This document shows positions 38,016 to 48,382 of a stretch of 64,000 nucleotides of DNA, piece by piece. Position 1 is the first letter of the stretch. Every line of letters starts with the position of its first letter. Below the pieces are notes generated by a model. The model saw only the letters and a list, made by a program, of their open reading frames with translations. It was not told the origin of the DNA and ran no database searches. The position numbers and the translations under genes were made by a program. This DNA is from Rhodobiaceae bacterium. GTDB lineage: Bacteria > Pseudomonadota > Alphaproteobacteria > RS24. Location of the stretch: NCBI GenBank assembly GCA_018660505.1, contig JABJKE010000028.1, forward strand, positions 45,067-109,066. Reading direction: 5' to 3'.

Positions 38016-38987
38016 ATGGCCCATAGCTATCTAGAGTTTGAAAAACCCATCGCCGCCCTCGAAGGGCAAATTCGCGAATTGCGCGATGTCGACCGCGGCA
38101 GCGGAAACGACGACGGCATTGATTTGGTGGCCGAGATAAATCGTCTCGAGGGCAAAGTGCATGAGCAGATTGTCAAACTCTATAAAGACCTCGACCCCTG
38201 GCAAAAAACCCAAGTGGCGCGCCATCCCGCTCGTCCGCATTGCAAAGATTATATTGGCGATTTGGTCGAAGATTTCGTGCCACTGGCGGGCGATCGATTA
38301 TATTCGGAAGACCATGCGGTCATTGCCGGATTGGGCCGTTGGCAAGGCCAGCGCGTGGCCATATTGGGCCATGAAAAAGGCTCGACCACAGAGGCGCGCC
38401 TGAAACATAATTTTGGCATGGCCCGCCCCGAAGGCTACCGCAAAGCCATTCGGGTGATGGATTTGGCCGAGCGCTTTGACCTGCCCGTTGTCACGCTTGT
38501 CGACACGGCGGGCGCTTACCCCGGCATTGGCGCCGAGGAGCGCGGCCAGTCGGAAGCCATCGCGCGGTGCACCGATAAATGCCTGCAATTGGGCGTGCCC
38601 TTTGTGTCGCTGATTATTGGCGAAGGCGGTTCGGGCGGGGCTTTGGCTCTGGCCACGGGCAATCGGATTTTAATGCTCGAGCATTCGATTTATACGGTCG
38701 CCTCGCCAGAAGCCTGTGCGTCGATTTTATGGCGTTCTTCGGCGCAAGCCAATTTGGCCGCCGACGCCTTGAAAGTGACGGCGCAAAATTTGCAGCAGCT
38801 GGGCGTTATCGATCGTATTTTGCCCGAGCCAGTGGGCGGGGCGCATCGTGACCGCAAGCAGACCATCCGCGATGTGGGCATGGCCGTGTCGGAAGAATTG
38901 GCGCAAATGGCGGGTCAATCGCCCAAGCAATTGCGCGACGCGCGGCGGCAAAAATTCCTCGACATGGGTCGCACCGGCATTATCTAG
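38016..38987 (+). CDS. accA: Acetyl-CoA carboxylase carboxyltransferase subunit alpha
   Basis: LEFEKPIAALEGQIREL; RHPARPHCKDYI; TLVDTAGAYPGIGAEERGQSEAIA; GEGGSGGALAL. Confidence 0.95.
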   Translation: MAHSYLEFEKPIAALEGQIRELRDVDRGSGNDDGIDLVAEINRLEGKVHEQIVKLYKDLDPWQKTQVARHPARPHCKDYIGDLVEDFVPLAGDRLYSEDHAVIAGLGRWQGQRVAILGHEKGSTTEARLKHNFGMARPEGYRKAIRVMDLAERFDLPVVTLVDTAGAYPGIGAEERGQSEAIARCTDKCLQLGVPFVSLIIGEGGSGGALALATGNRILMLEHSIYTVASPEACASILWRSSAQANLAADALKVTAQNLQQLGVIDRILPEPVGGAHRDRKQTIRDVGMAVSEELAQMAGQSPKQLRDARRQKFLDMGRTGII

Positions 38988-40153
38988 AGTTTTTTCAAAA
39001 AGCTTTGCACTTCGGTGGCAAAGGTTGCGCTGTCTTCCATGGCCGCGAAATGTCCAATCTCGTCAAAGCTTGTCCAATGGACGATGTTATAGCTGTTTTC
39101 CATCAAGGAGCGCGGCGGGAAAGTAATATAGGGTTCGGCAAATTGGCCGATGCCGCATGGCACTTCGATTTTCTGGCCAGGCGCGATATGCGGCATTTCT
39201 TCGAAATACCCCCGATAGAACCAAATGGACGTCGCGAAACTATCGGTCATCAGATAAATCATAATGTTCGAGAGCAATTGATGCTTTGTATAGCGCTTGC
39301 TTATATCGCGGCCTGTGGGGGTGAAAATATCGCTCCAGCCGTGAAATTTTTCCACCAGCCAAGCGGCGACTCCAAGCGGGCTATCGGCCATGGCCAAGGC
39401 CAAAGATTGCGGTTTGGTGGCTTGTAATTGCAAATAGGCGCCCTCGGCCTGCATGGTGGCGGCGAAGCCTTCGGCCCATTTTTGCTCTTCGGGCGTGCTG
39501 GGCGCCTGGGCGCTTTGCAGGCCATACATATTGATGTGAATGGCGCTACAACCGCCGCCTTGGTTGGTGCCATGGTGGAGCCCCAAAAGCGCGGTGACGA
39601 CGGAGCCCCAATCGCCGCCCTGAGCGACATAGGTTTCATACCCCAAAACCTCGACCATTAATTTATTCCATAGGGCGGCCGTGGTGACTTGGCCAATGGG
39701 GCGTTTGGGGGCGTCGGAAAATCCGTAGCCCGGCAGGCTGGGGCAGATGACGGTGACGCCGTCTTGCGCGTCGCCGCCATAATTTTCAGGATGCGCCAAA
39801 CGGTCGATAACATCGATAAATTCATAAATAGAGCCGGGCCAGCCATGCGTCATCAACAGCGCTTTGGGATTATCGCCAGAGCCGACCTCATGGATGAAGT
39901 GAATGTTGAGCCCGTCCACTTCGGCGGTGAAATGTGAAAAGCGGTTCAGCTCATTCAGCGTGTCTTGCCAGCTATAGTCGTTCAGCCAATAGGTGCAAAG
40001 CGCGCGCATATAATCGACATCGCTGCCATAAGCCCAAATGTCTTCGTCTGCGCCTATTTCCATTTGCGGTGGAAAAACCGCCTGCTCAATGCGTTGGCGA
40101 ATAAACGCCAAACGGTTTTCATCCGATGGCAGGGTAAAGGGTTGAACGCTCAT
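38984..40153 (-). CDS. Epoxide hydrolase family protein (EHN domain)
   Basis: YWLNDYSWQDTLNELNRFSHFTAEVDGLNIHFIHE, LMTHGWPGSIYEFIDVI, GGDWGS; likely start MSVQPFTLP at 40153. Confidence 0.88.
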   Translation of the reverse strand: MSVQPFTLPSDENRLAFIRQRIEQAVFPPQMEIGADEDIWAYGSDVDYMRALCTYWLNDYSWQDTLNELNRFSHFTAEVDGLNIHFIHEVGSGDNPKALLMTHGWPGSIYEFIDVIDRLAHPENYGGDAQDGVTVICPSLPGYGFSDAPKRPIGQVTTAALWNKLMVEVLGYETYVAQGGDWGSVVTALLGLHHGTNQGGGCSAIHINMYGLQSAQAPSTPEEQKWAEGFAATMQAEGAYLQLQATKPQSLALAMADSPLGVAAWLVEKFHGWSDIFTPTGRDISKRYTKHQLLSNIMIYLMTDSFATSIWFYRGYFEEMPHIAPGQKIEVPCGIGQFAEPYITFPPRSLMENSYNIVHWTSFDEIGHFAAMEDSATFATEVQSFLKKL

Positions 40154-40318
40154 AGGGCTCTCCATCACGAGGGGGGTATCAGGCCCTCTAGTGAAAATCA
40201 GTGGCTGGCAAAAGGCAAGCCTAATTGGCGCTATCGCTTGCAATCGCGCGTGCCTTTTTTATGATTTCTCGCCCAATTTCGGTTAATCTTCTCTCTAATA
40301 AAAATAAGGAAAACCAGA

Positions 40319-41209
40319 ATGAGTCGGTTTAATTTCGCAGATAGATTGCTCACGCAGACTAAAAAAAGGGGCAATCCGCTTTGCCTAGGGCTCGACCCCC
40401 ATGTTTCTTTGCTGCCTCAGTTCGTCATGGGAAAAACCGATGAAAAAACCAATAGAGTGAAATCTATCGAAGCCTTTATCATTTCCTATATCGATTTAAT
40501 TGCTGACAAAGTGCCGGCCGTGAAAACCCAAGCTGCGTTTTTTGAGCAGTATGGGTCGGCGGGTATGCAGATGTTATTTGACGTTTCCTCTTATGCTCAG
40601 GAAAAAGGGCTGCTGGTTATTTTAGACGCCAAAAGAAGCGATATAGGCTCCACGGCGAAAGCTTATGCCGAAGCTTATTTGTCGAAACAGGCTCCCTTTG
40701 ATGCCATAACCCTCAATCCTTATTTGGGCATGGATAGCCTTGTGCCCTTTATCGATGCCTGCCAGTCCAATGGCAAAGGGGTTTTCGTCTTGGCTAAAAC
40801 AAGCAACCCGGGTGCCAAAGATTACCAAGATTTGGTTTTGCAAGAAGGCGGACACTTATATGAGGCCATCGCCAAAAGCCTTCAAAGTCACAGCAAAGCT
40901 TTGGTCGGAAAATCTGGCTGGTCATCGCTCGGCGTTGTCGTGGGTGCGACCTATCCAGAGGAGGCGGTCAAAATAAGACAGCTTCTTCCCAAGGCTGTTT
41001 TTCTGGTTCCGGGATTTGGCGCTCAAGGGGCTTCTGCGGAACAGGCGCTTACCGCATTCGAGAAAACCGAAACCGCTTATGTTGGCGGCGTTATCAGCTC
41101 TTCGAGAGCCATTATGTTTCCGACGTCGCCAGAGTGTGATTGTTTTGCCGAATGGGAGACAGGCGTCAAAACCGCTTTGGCGGCGGCCCTCCAAACGCTG
41201 GTGGTATAA
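40319..41209 (+). CDS. pyrF: Orotidine-5'-phosphate decarboxylase, type 2
   Basis: LCLGLDPHVSLLP; LVILDAKRSDIGSTAKAYAEAYL; TLNPYLGMDSLVPF; FLVPGFGAQGAS; 296 aa. Confidence 0.9.
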   Translation: MSRFNFADRLLTQTKKRGNPLCLGLDPHVSLLPQFVMGKTDEKTNRVKSIEAFIISYIDLIADKVPAVKTQAAFFEQYGSAGMQMLFDVSSYAQEKGLLVILDAKRSDIGSTAKAYAEAYLSKQAPFDAITLNPYLGMDSLVPFIDACQSNGKGVFVLAKTSNPGAKDYQDLVLQEGGHLYEAIAKSLQSHSKALVGKSGWSSLGVVVGATYPEEAVKIRQLLPKAVFLVPGFGAQGASAEQALTAFEKTETAYVGGVISSSRAIMFPTSPECDCFAEWETGVKTALAAALQTLVV

Positions 41210-41227
41210 ATCTGAAACGAATTCTGG

Positions 41228-43909
41228 CTACTGAACCGCGCCGTGGCAATGTTTGAACTTTTTGCCAGAGCCGCAAGGGCAGGGTTGGTTGCGCCCGACT
41301 TTGTTGAAATCGACACCCCCTTCAGCTGCTTCGGTTTGCGGGCCTGAGGTTATATCGTCGTCTGACGCCATGGGGTTTTGGCGCGCCAATTCCGGCGTCT
41401 GTAAAACCGGAGGCGGGGTTTCCAATTGCACATGACTTAAAAACCGCACCACATCTTTTCGCAGACCCGAAAGCAGGTCCGAGAACAGCGTGAAGGCTTC
41501 CAGTTTAAATTCCGACAGCGGGTCGCGCTGGCCAAAACCGCGCAAGCCGACGATTTGGCGTAAATGCTCCAGCGTGATGAGATGCTCGCGCCAATGCTGG
41601 TCGAGCGTTTGCAAGACAATCGATTTTTCCACTTGGCGCATGACATCGGGCCCAAAGTCAGCCGCTTTGGTGGCCATCTGGCGACCCGTGGCATCGACGA
41701 GGCGCGCGGTGATTTCTTCGTCGGCAATGCCTTCTTCATCGGCCCATTGTTGCAACGGCAGCTCGAGGCCAAATATTTCGCGCACCGCTTCGTCCAGCCC
41801 CGCAATATCCCATTGCTCGGCATAGGCTTTGGCGGGGATATGGGCTTCGATTAAATCGTCGATGAGCTGCTGGCGCATGTGGCTAATTTCATCGTCGACG
41901 GTTTCGGCCTGCATGAAATCGACGCGCTGTTCGAACACCACTTTGCGTTGGTCGTTCATCACATCATCATATTTCAAAATATTTTTGCGAATGTCGAAAT
42001 TGCGCGCTTCTACTTTTTGCTGCGCCCGCTCCAGCGCTTTATTGATCCACGGATGGACAATCGCTTCGCCGTCTTTCAGGCCCAAACGTTGCAACATGCC
42101 GTCCATTCGGTCGGTGCCGAAAATCCGCATCAGGTCATCATCGAGGCTGAGGAAAAAACACGAGCGACCCGGATCGCCTTGGCGACCCGAGCGGCCGCGC
42201 AGCTGGTTATCAATGCGCCGACTTTCGTGGCGCTCGGTGCCAATGACGCATAGCCCGCCGGCTGCAATGGCTTCGGCTTTCAGCTTGGCAATCTCGGCTT
42301 CAATGGCGGCTTGCTTTTTATCGCGCGCCTCGCCCTCCAGCCCATCCAGCTCGATATCGAGGCGCATTTCGACATTGCCGCCAAGCTGAATATCCGTGCC
42401 ACGACCCGCCATATTGGTGGCAATGGTGACGGCGCCTGGCACGCCCGCCAGCGAGATAATTTGCGCTTCTTGCTCGTGATAGCGCGCGTTCAACACATTG
42501 TGTTTTACCTTGTGTTTTTTTAGCGCCGCCGAGAGCGCTTCCGATTTATCAATCGAGGTGGTGCCCACCAAAACCGGCTGGCCATTTTTCTGGCGTTGCA
42601 TGACCAGGTCTGCCACGGCGGCGAATTTTTCTTCCGCCGTGCGGTAAATCGCATCGTCTTCATCGAGGCGCGCAATGGGGGTGTTGGTTGGAACTTCCAC
42701 CACATCCAGACCATAGATATCCATAAATTCATCGGCCTCGGTCAAAGCCGTGCCGGTCATGCCCGATAGTTTTTCATACAGGCGGAAGAAGTTTTGAAAG
42801 GTAATCGACGCCAGCGTTTGGTTTTCCGGTTGAATGGCCACATGTTCTTTGGCTTCCAAAGCCTGATGCAGGCCATCGGAGAAACGCCGCCCTTCCATCA
42901 TCCGTCCGGTAAATTCGTCGATGATGATAACTTGGCCGGCCTCGCCCGCGCCGCGCACGATATAATCGCGGTCTTTTTGAAACAACACATGGGCTTTCAA
43001 AGCATTGGTGACGTGATGCACGAGGGTGGCATTGTGCAAATCATAAATCGAGCCATCTTCGTCTAGCAGACCCGCCTCGCGCAACAGGCTTTCCATGTGC
43101 TCATTGCCAGTTTCGGAGAGGTTCACTTGGCGCGATTTTTCGTCCAGCTCATAATCTTCTGGCGTCAATTGGGGGGCCAGAGCATCGATGCTGACGTAAA
43201 GGTCGGATTTATCTTCCAGCGGGCCAGAGATAATCAGCGGCGTGCGCGCTTCATCAATGAGAATGCTATCGACCTCATCGACAATCGCGAAGCCATGGCC
43301 GCGTTGCGACATTTCCTCGAGCGAATATTTCATATTGTCGCGCAGATAATCAAAGCCCAGCTCATTATTGGTCGCATAGGTAATGTCGGCGGCATAGGCG
43401 TGTTTGCGCTCGTCATCGTCCATCTCATGGGTGATGCAGCTAACCCGCAGGCCCATGGCTTCATGCACTTGGCGCATCCAATTGGCATCGCGTTGGGCCA
43501 AATAATCATTCACCGTCACCACATGCACCGGCTCGCCAGTGAGCGCGTTTAAATAACACGGCAGAGTGGCCACCAAAGTTTTACCCTCGCCGGTTTTCAT
43601 CTCGGAGATTTTGCCATCGTGCAGGGCCATGCCGCCCACCAGCTGCATATCATAATGGCGCTGGCCGAGGGTGCGCCGCGCCGCTTCGCGAACCGCGGCA
43701 AAGGCTTCTTCTAGCAAATCATCCAGCGTTTCGCCTTGCGCCAGTCGGGCTTTAAATTCGGTGGTTTTGGCTTTGAGGGCATCCTCCTCCAAAGCTTGAA
43801 ATTCGGGTTCCAAAGCGTTGATAGCTTCCAGACGCGCGATATAGCCGCGAAGCTTGCGCTCATTGAGCGAACCAAAGAAACGCTTCGCCAGCGAAGAAAG
43901 ACCGAGCAT
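41228..43909 (-). CDS. secA: Preprotein translocase subunit SecA
   Basis: [48 protein letters not shown]-terminal [20 protein letters not shown]. Confidence 0.97.
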   Translation of the reverse strand: MLGLSSLAKRFFGSLNERKLRGYIARLEAINALEPEFQALEEDALKAKTTEFKARLAQGETLDDLLEEAFAAVREAARRTLGQRHYDMQLVGGMALHDGKISEMKTGEGKTLVATLPCYLNALTGEPVHVVTVNDYLAQRDANWMRQVHEAMGLRVSCITHEMDDDERKHAYAADITYATNNELGFDYLRDNMKYSLEEMSQRGHGFAIVDEVDSILIDEARTPLIISGPLEDKSDLYVSIDALAPQLTPEDYELDEKSRQVNLSETGNEHMESLLREAGLLDEDGSIYDLHNATLVHHVTNALKAHVLFQKDRDYIVRGAGEAGQVIIIDEFTGRMMEGRRFSDGLHQALEAKEHVAIQPENQTLASITFQNFFRLYEKLSGMTGTALTEADEFMDIYGLDVVEVPTNTPIARLDEDDAIYRTAEEKFAAVADLVMQRQKNGQPVLVGTTSIDKSEALSAALKKHKVKHNVLNARYHEQEAQIISLAGVPGAVTIATNMAGRGTDIQLGGNVEMRLDIELDGLEGEARDKKQAAIEAEIAKLKAEAIAAGGLCVIGTERHESRRIDNQLRGRSGRQGDPGRSCFFLSLDDDLMRIFGTDRMDGMLQRLGLKDGEAIVHPWINKALERAQQKVEARNFDIRKNILKYDDVMNDQRKVVFEQRVDFMQAETVDDEISHMRQQLIDDLIEAHIPAKAYAEQWDIAGLDEAVREIFGLELPLQQWADEEGIADEEITARLVDATGRQMATKAADFGPDVMRQVEKSIVLQTLDQHWREHLITLEHLRQIVGLRGFGQRDPLSEFKLEAFTLFSDLLSGLRKDVVRFLSHVQLETPPPVLQTPELARQNPMASDDDITSGPQTEAAEGGVDFNKVGRNQPCPCGSGKKFKHCHGAVQ

Positions 43910-44109
43910 GCAAAAACCCCTAACATTATGGCTCCAAGACGAAGCCTCTAGCTGATGTAGGCAACCCAATGCTCAGTGTCAATTGGCCTTAACGTATTTT
44001 GAGCCTATTTGGGGCGCTTAATTTAGCTCTGGCGACGGCGCGAAATCACTTGTTTCTTGACCGCCCGCCAGCCAATATGGCGCTATCTTAAATAGGGAAG
44101 TTCGAATTT

Positions 44110-44943
44110 ATGTTGCCTCGTATTTATTCACGGTCTGTCTTTTGTCTTGTTTTTGCCAGCCTGCTTTGGCTAACCCCCAGCGCGCAGGCGCAAAAATTGC
44201 CCAATGGCACGGTCGCGACCATTAATGGCATTTCCATCACTTATGAAGATTTGGCGATGGCCGAGGGCGAGCTGATGAACGTCATTAGTCAGATGAATGA
44301 GCAGCAGCGTTTCGAAGCTTTGCTGGGCTATGTGATGGATCGGGTTTTGGCTTCCGAGGCCGCTAAAAAAGCCGGTTTGGAAAACGACCCGAGTTTCTTG
44401 CAGCGCAATGCATTTACCAAGCGGCAAGACTTGCATGATATTTTCATCAGTAAAAAGCTGGTCGAGAAAATTACCGACGCCGAAGTGGAAGCCTATTACA
44501 AAGAAAATATCGTCAAAGGAAACCGCCAAGAAGAAGTCCGGGCCCGACATATTTTGCTCGATAGTAAAGACATGGCCGATGCGGTTTTAGTGTCGCTGAA
44601 AGGCGGCGCTGATTTTGCGCAAATTGCCAAAGAGCGGTCGAAAGGCCCCAGCGGTTCCAGCGGTGGCGATTTGGGCTATTTCAGCCGCGAGTCGATGGTC
44701 GCCGAATTTTCCTACGCCGCGTTCAAGCTGAAAAAAGGCGCCATCTCGCAGCCCGTCAAAACGCAATTTGGCTGGCACATTATTAAGCTGGAAGATAAGC
44801 GCAAAAAACCAACGCCGAAACTCGAGCAAGTGCGCGGCCAGATTTATCAGTTGCTGATTGGCGAGGCGCGGCGCGAAATTTATGAAGAAATGCGCGAAAC
44901 GGCAGAAGTGAATTTTGTGAATATCGCGCCCGTCGCGGAATAG
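44110..44943 (+). CDS. Peptidylprolyl isomerase (parvulin-type), exported
   Basis: Signal peptide; VRARHILLDSKDMADAVLVSLKGGADFAQIAKERSKGPSGSSGGDLGYFSRESMV. Confidence 0.9.
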   Translation: MLPRIYSRSVFCLVFASLLWLTPSAQAQKLPNGTVATINGISITYEDLAMAEGELMNVISQMNEQQRFEALLGYVMDRVLASEAAKKAGLENDPSFLQRNAFTKRQDLHDIFISKKLVEKITDAEVEAYYKENIVKGNRQEEVRARHILLDSKDMADAVLVSLKGGADFAQIAKERSKGPSGSSGGDLGYFSRESMVAEFSYAAFKLKKGAISQPVKTQFGWHIIKLEDKRKKPTPKLEQVRGQIYQLLIGEARREIYEEMRETAEVNFVNIAPVAE

Positions 44944-44984
44944 TATTCCCGTCACGGAATTATATAAAAGTTGGAAGGTATCCA

Positions 44985-46268
44985 ATGACCACTAAAAAAA
45001 CCGTCGCCAGTTTGCCAGTCTCGCCTTTGGCGCCGAAGAAGTTTGCCAAGCTGGCGCCTCTGGCTGGCGTCGAATTGCAAGCCATGGCCAGTGGTTCGCG
45101 CTATGTCGGGCGCGATGATTTGCTGTTGGTGCGCTTGGCCGAAACCACGCAAGTGGCAGGGGTTTTTACCCGCTCTAAAATGCCTTCCGCGGCGGTCGAT
45201 TTATCGCGCGCGCATTTGGCGGGTGGCAAAGCGCGCGCCTTGGTGGTCAATGCGGGCAATGCCAATGCCTTTACCGGCAAGGCGGGCGCAAAAGCGGCTT
45301 TGGATATGGCCAAAGGGGCGGCCAAATTAGTCGATTGCCAGCCAGAAGATGTGTTGATTGCCTCGACGGGTGTGATTGGCGAAGACCTAGATCCGGCGCC
45401 TCTCTTGGCAGCCATGCAAGATAGCCAAGCGGGGCCCGCGAAGCGCAGCGACTGGCAAGCGGCGGCGCGCGCCATTATGACCACCGATACATTTGCCAAA
45501 GCGGCGACCCGCACGGCTAAATTTGGCAAGCACCAGATTACCTTAAACGCCATCGCCAAAGGCTCGGGCATGATTGCGCCCGATATGGCGACCTTATTGG
45601 CCTTTGTGTTTACCGATGCGCATGTGCCGGCCCGGCTGCTGCAAAAATTATTATCCGAAGCCAATGGCCAAAGCTTGAACTGCGTCACCGTGGATGGCGA
45701 TACATCGACGTCTGACACCTGTTTGATGTTTGCCAGCGGCGACAAAAAATGTGACGGCGCGCCTTTGCGCTCGCTAGACGATAAACGTCTTGCCCCTTTG
45801 CGCGCCGCTTTGGCCGAGTTAATGCAAGACCTGGCCGTGCAAGTGGCCAGCGACGGCGAGGGTATTTCCAAACTCATGACCATTGAGGTTATGGGTGCCG
45901 AGACCGATGCGGCGGCGCGCAATATCGGCCTCGCCATTGGTAATTCGCCTTTGGTGAAAACCGCCGTTGCGGGCGAGGATGCCAATTGGGGACGCATTGT
46001 GATGGCCATCGGAAAATCGGGCGAGGCGGCGGAGCGCGACCGCTTGTCCATCGATATTGGCGGCGTGCAAGTGGCCCGAAAAGGCCGCGCCGTGGCCGGC
46101 TATGACGAGCGCCCAGTGGCCAAACATATGCGCGGGCGCCACGTGCATATTCGGGTGAATGTCGGCGTGCAGTCGAAGACGAAGAAAAAAGCCACGGGCA
46201 AGGCGCGCATTTGGGCCAGCGATTTAACCCATGGCTATATCGATATTAATGCCGATTATCGGAGCTGA
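44985..46268 (+). CDS. argJ: Bifunctional glutamate N-acetyltransferase/amino-acid acetyltransferase
   Basis: VVNAGNANAFTGKAG; IASTGVIGEDLD; GSGMIAPDMATLLAFVFTDA; NCVTVDGDTSTSDT. Confidence 0.95.
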   Translation: MTTKKTVASLPVSPLAPKKFAKLAPLAGVELQAMASGSRYVGRDDLLLVRLAETTQVAGVFTRSKMPSAAVDLSRAHLAGGKARALVVNAGNANAFTGKAGAKAALDMAKGAAKLVDCQPEDVLIASTGVIGEDLDPAPLLAAMQDSQAGPAKRSDWQAAARAIMTTDTFAKAATRTAKFGKHQITLNAIAKGSGMIAPDMATLLAFVFTDAHVPARLLQKLLSEANGQSLNCVTVDGDTSTSDTCLMFASGDKKCDGAPLRSLDDKRLAPLRAALAELMQDLAVQVASDGEGISKLMTIEVMGAETDAAARNIGLAIGNSPLVKTAVAGEDANWGRIVMAIGKSGEAAERDRLSIDIGGVQVARKGRAVAGYDERPVAKHMRGRHVHIRVNVGVQSKTKKKATGKARIWASDLTHGYIDINADYRS

Positions 46269-46269
46269 T

Positions 46270-46662
46270 ATGTTGCTGGTCGTTGCCTGCGCGCTGGTGG
46301 ATAAAGAGGGCCGCGTGCTGGTGGCGCAACGCCCGGCGGGAAAATCCATGGCCGGCCTGTGGGAGTTTCCGGGCGGCAAAATGGAAGCGGGCGAAACCCC
46401 AGAGGCGGCGCTCATTCGCGAATTGAAAGAAGAGCTATCGATCGATGTAACGGCGGCATGTTTGGCGCCTTTGAGTTTTGCCAGCCATGCCTATGATGGG
46501 TTTCATTTGCTGATGCCGCTCTATGTTTGCCGCAAATGGGAAGGCCAGATTGTGCCGCGCGAGGGGCAGGCCGTGAGCTGGAAAAAACCGCGCGCGCTCT
46601 TCGATATGGCCATGCCGCCGGCCGACATACCTTTGATTGCCGCGCTTCGAGATGCGATTTAA
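46270..46662 (+). CDS. mutT: MutT/NUDIX (8-oxo-dGTP diphosphatase)
   Basis: GLWEFPGGKMEAGETPEAALIRELKEELSID. Confidence 0.92.
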   Translation: MLLVVACALVDKEGRVLVAQRPAGKSMAGLWEFPGGKMEAGETPEAALIRELKEELSIDVTAACLAPLSFASHAYDGFHLLMPLYVCRKWEGQIVPREGQAVSWKKPRALFDMAMPPADIPLIAALRDAI

Positions 46663-47552
46663 ACGCCCGTAATCGGGCTTTCATCAAAGCGGGTAATCGG
46701 CTCGCCGGGCTCTTGTTTTTGTCGGTTTTCCGTGTGCGGCGAGACCCCTGCCAGATAGCATATTTCAAATTCAGCCAAGGCTTTGCCATTGTCTTGCGAG
46801 GCGGCTTGAAAGCGGGCCAGCGCGTCTTGCAAGACATCGCGGCGCAAGGCGGTTTTACTGCGGCGGGTCAAAATATTGCTCTCGCCCATGCCGCGTAAAT
46901 CGTGCAATAGCGAGAGCGGTTGCGCATAGCGCACCCGCAAGACATCGCTATCGGCGACCGGCAAATGAAAGCCCGCGCGTTGCATCAGCCCCGCCAAGTC
47001 GCGCAGGTCTGCGAACGGATGGATATGCGGGCGCACACCGCCCAGAATTTTGGTTTGGCTTTCGAGAAAAGCGGTTTGCAGCCCGCGCAGATTTTCATTG
47101 CCCGGTAGAGCTGCCAGAAACACGCCATCGGGTTTCAACGCCCGACAGATTTGCACCAAAGCGCCGGGTAAATCATTGACGTGGTGCAGCCCCCAAAACG
47201 AAACAATCAGGTCGAGGCTTTGCGGTTTAATCGGCAAGCGTTCTTCGTCGAGCACCACGCCGCCTTGGGGCAACATGGCGGGGGTGATATCGGCCTCCAT
47301 CCAGGTTTTAATTTTGCCCGTGCCGGTCTCGCCAATTAGGTTTTCGGCTTTCAGCTTGCGGCCCAAATAGCCATTGGAGGCACCAAGGCAAAGCGCGCTA
47401 TCGAAGTTACGGTTTTGCACTTTGATGCGGTCGAGCAAATCTTCGGCCGCCCGCTGGAGTAGAAAATCATAGCTATGTAGATTTTTCGCAGCGCGGGTGC
47501 GGTTGCGAGCCAGGGCGGCGCGGTCGAAAATATGTGGGACATTCGGTTTCAT
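46659..47552 (-). CDS. SAM-dependent methyltransferase (BioC/NDUFAF5-like)
   Basis: MKPNVPHIFDRAALARNRTRAAKNLHSYDFLLQRAAEDLLDRI; LIVSFWGLHHVNDLPGALVQICRALKPDGVFLAAL. Confidence 0.85.
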   Translation of the reverse strand: MKPNVPHIFDRAALARNRTRAAKNLHSYDFLLQRAAEDLLDRIKVQNRNFDSALCLGASNGYLGRKLKAENLIGETGTGKIKTWMEADITPAMLPQGGVVLDEERLPIKPQSLDLIVSFWGLHHVNDLPGALVQICRALKPDGVFLAALPGNENLRGLQTAFLESQTKILGGVRPHIHPFADLRDLAGLMQRAGFHLPVADSDVLRVRYAQPLSLLHDLRGMGESNILTRRSKTALRRDVLQDALARFQAASQDNGKALAEFEICYLAGVSPHTENRQKQEPGEPITRFDESPITGV

Positions 47553-47562
47553 TGGAGGCAAT

Positions 47563-48351
47563 ATGGCACTGATGACCCTAAAAACAAAAATAAACTTCGT
47601 GGTCCAACGAACTCTAATGCCAGCCCAGGCATTTCTAGATGTTTTCGTGCCGCCCGCTTGCCCGTTATGCGCGACGGTTTTATCGGGTGATGGCGGCTTA
47701 TGCGCGCCCTGTTGGCAGGCGCTCCATTTCATCCGCGCGCCGATATTCGATATCAGCGGCGCGCCTTTGGACGTTGACCTTGGGCCGCAGACTGTCAGTC
47801 TGGCGATGCAGAAAAACCCGCCGCCTTATGACAAAGCCCGCGCGGCGTTTCACTATAAGGGCAGTGCCGCCGCTTTGGTGAAACGCTTGAAGTTTAGCGA
47901 CCGCCCCGAGCTGGCGCCCTTAGTGGCCCCCTTCATGGTGCAGGCGGGCGCCGATGTGTTGCGCGCCCATGCGATTTTAGTGCCCGTGCCTTTGCATCGG
48001 CGGCGTTTGCTGGAGCGTCGGTTTAATCAGGCGGCCGAGCTGTGCCGCGCCATCGCCCGTACGACGGGCCATGACATTGCTTTTCAGGCGGTGCATCGGG
48101 TGAAGTCAACCCGTCCGCAAATCGGGCTGACCCGACGCAATCGAAAACGCAATTTGAAAGGCGCTTTTGCCGTGCCCGAAGCCCAGAAAGATTATCTGAA
48201 AGGGCGCACATTGGTGCTGGTCGATGATGTGTTAACCACGGGCGCCACGGTGGAGGCGATGAGCGAAACCTTGCGCCGAGCCGGGGCAGGGCGCATATAT
48301 GTTTTAACACTGGCCCGCGTGGTGCGGCCAAATCAGATGCGGGTTCCGTAA
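47563..48351 (+). CDS. comF: ComF family protein (phosphoribosyltransferase-like)
   Basis: VPPACPLCATVLSGDGGLCAPCW; LVPVPLHRRRLLERRFNQAAELCRAIA; VLVDDVLTTGATVEAM. Confidence 0.92.
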   Translation: MALMTLKTKINFVVQRTLMPAQAFLDVFVPPACPLCATVLSGDGGLCAPCWQALHFIRAPIFDISGAPLDVDLGPQTVSLAMQKNPPPYDKARAAFHYKGSAAALVKRLKFSDRPELAPLVAPFMVQAGADVLRAHAILVPVPLHRRRLLERRFNQAAELCRAIARTTGHDIAFQAVHRVKSTRPQIGLTRRNRKRNLKGAFAVPEAQKDYLKGRTLVLVDDVLTTGATVEAMSETLRRAGAGRIYVLTLARVVRPNQMRVP

Positions 48352-48382
48352 AATCCGCGCGATACGCGATAAAGGATTGGCC

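Noticed and set aside
45101-46051. 316-aa minus-strand ORF inside argJ
   Set aside because: Antisense shadow; no recognisable motifs, argJ is unambiguous
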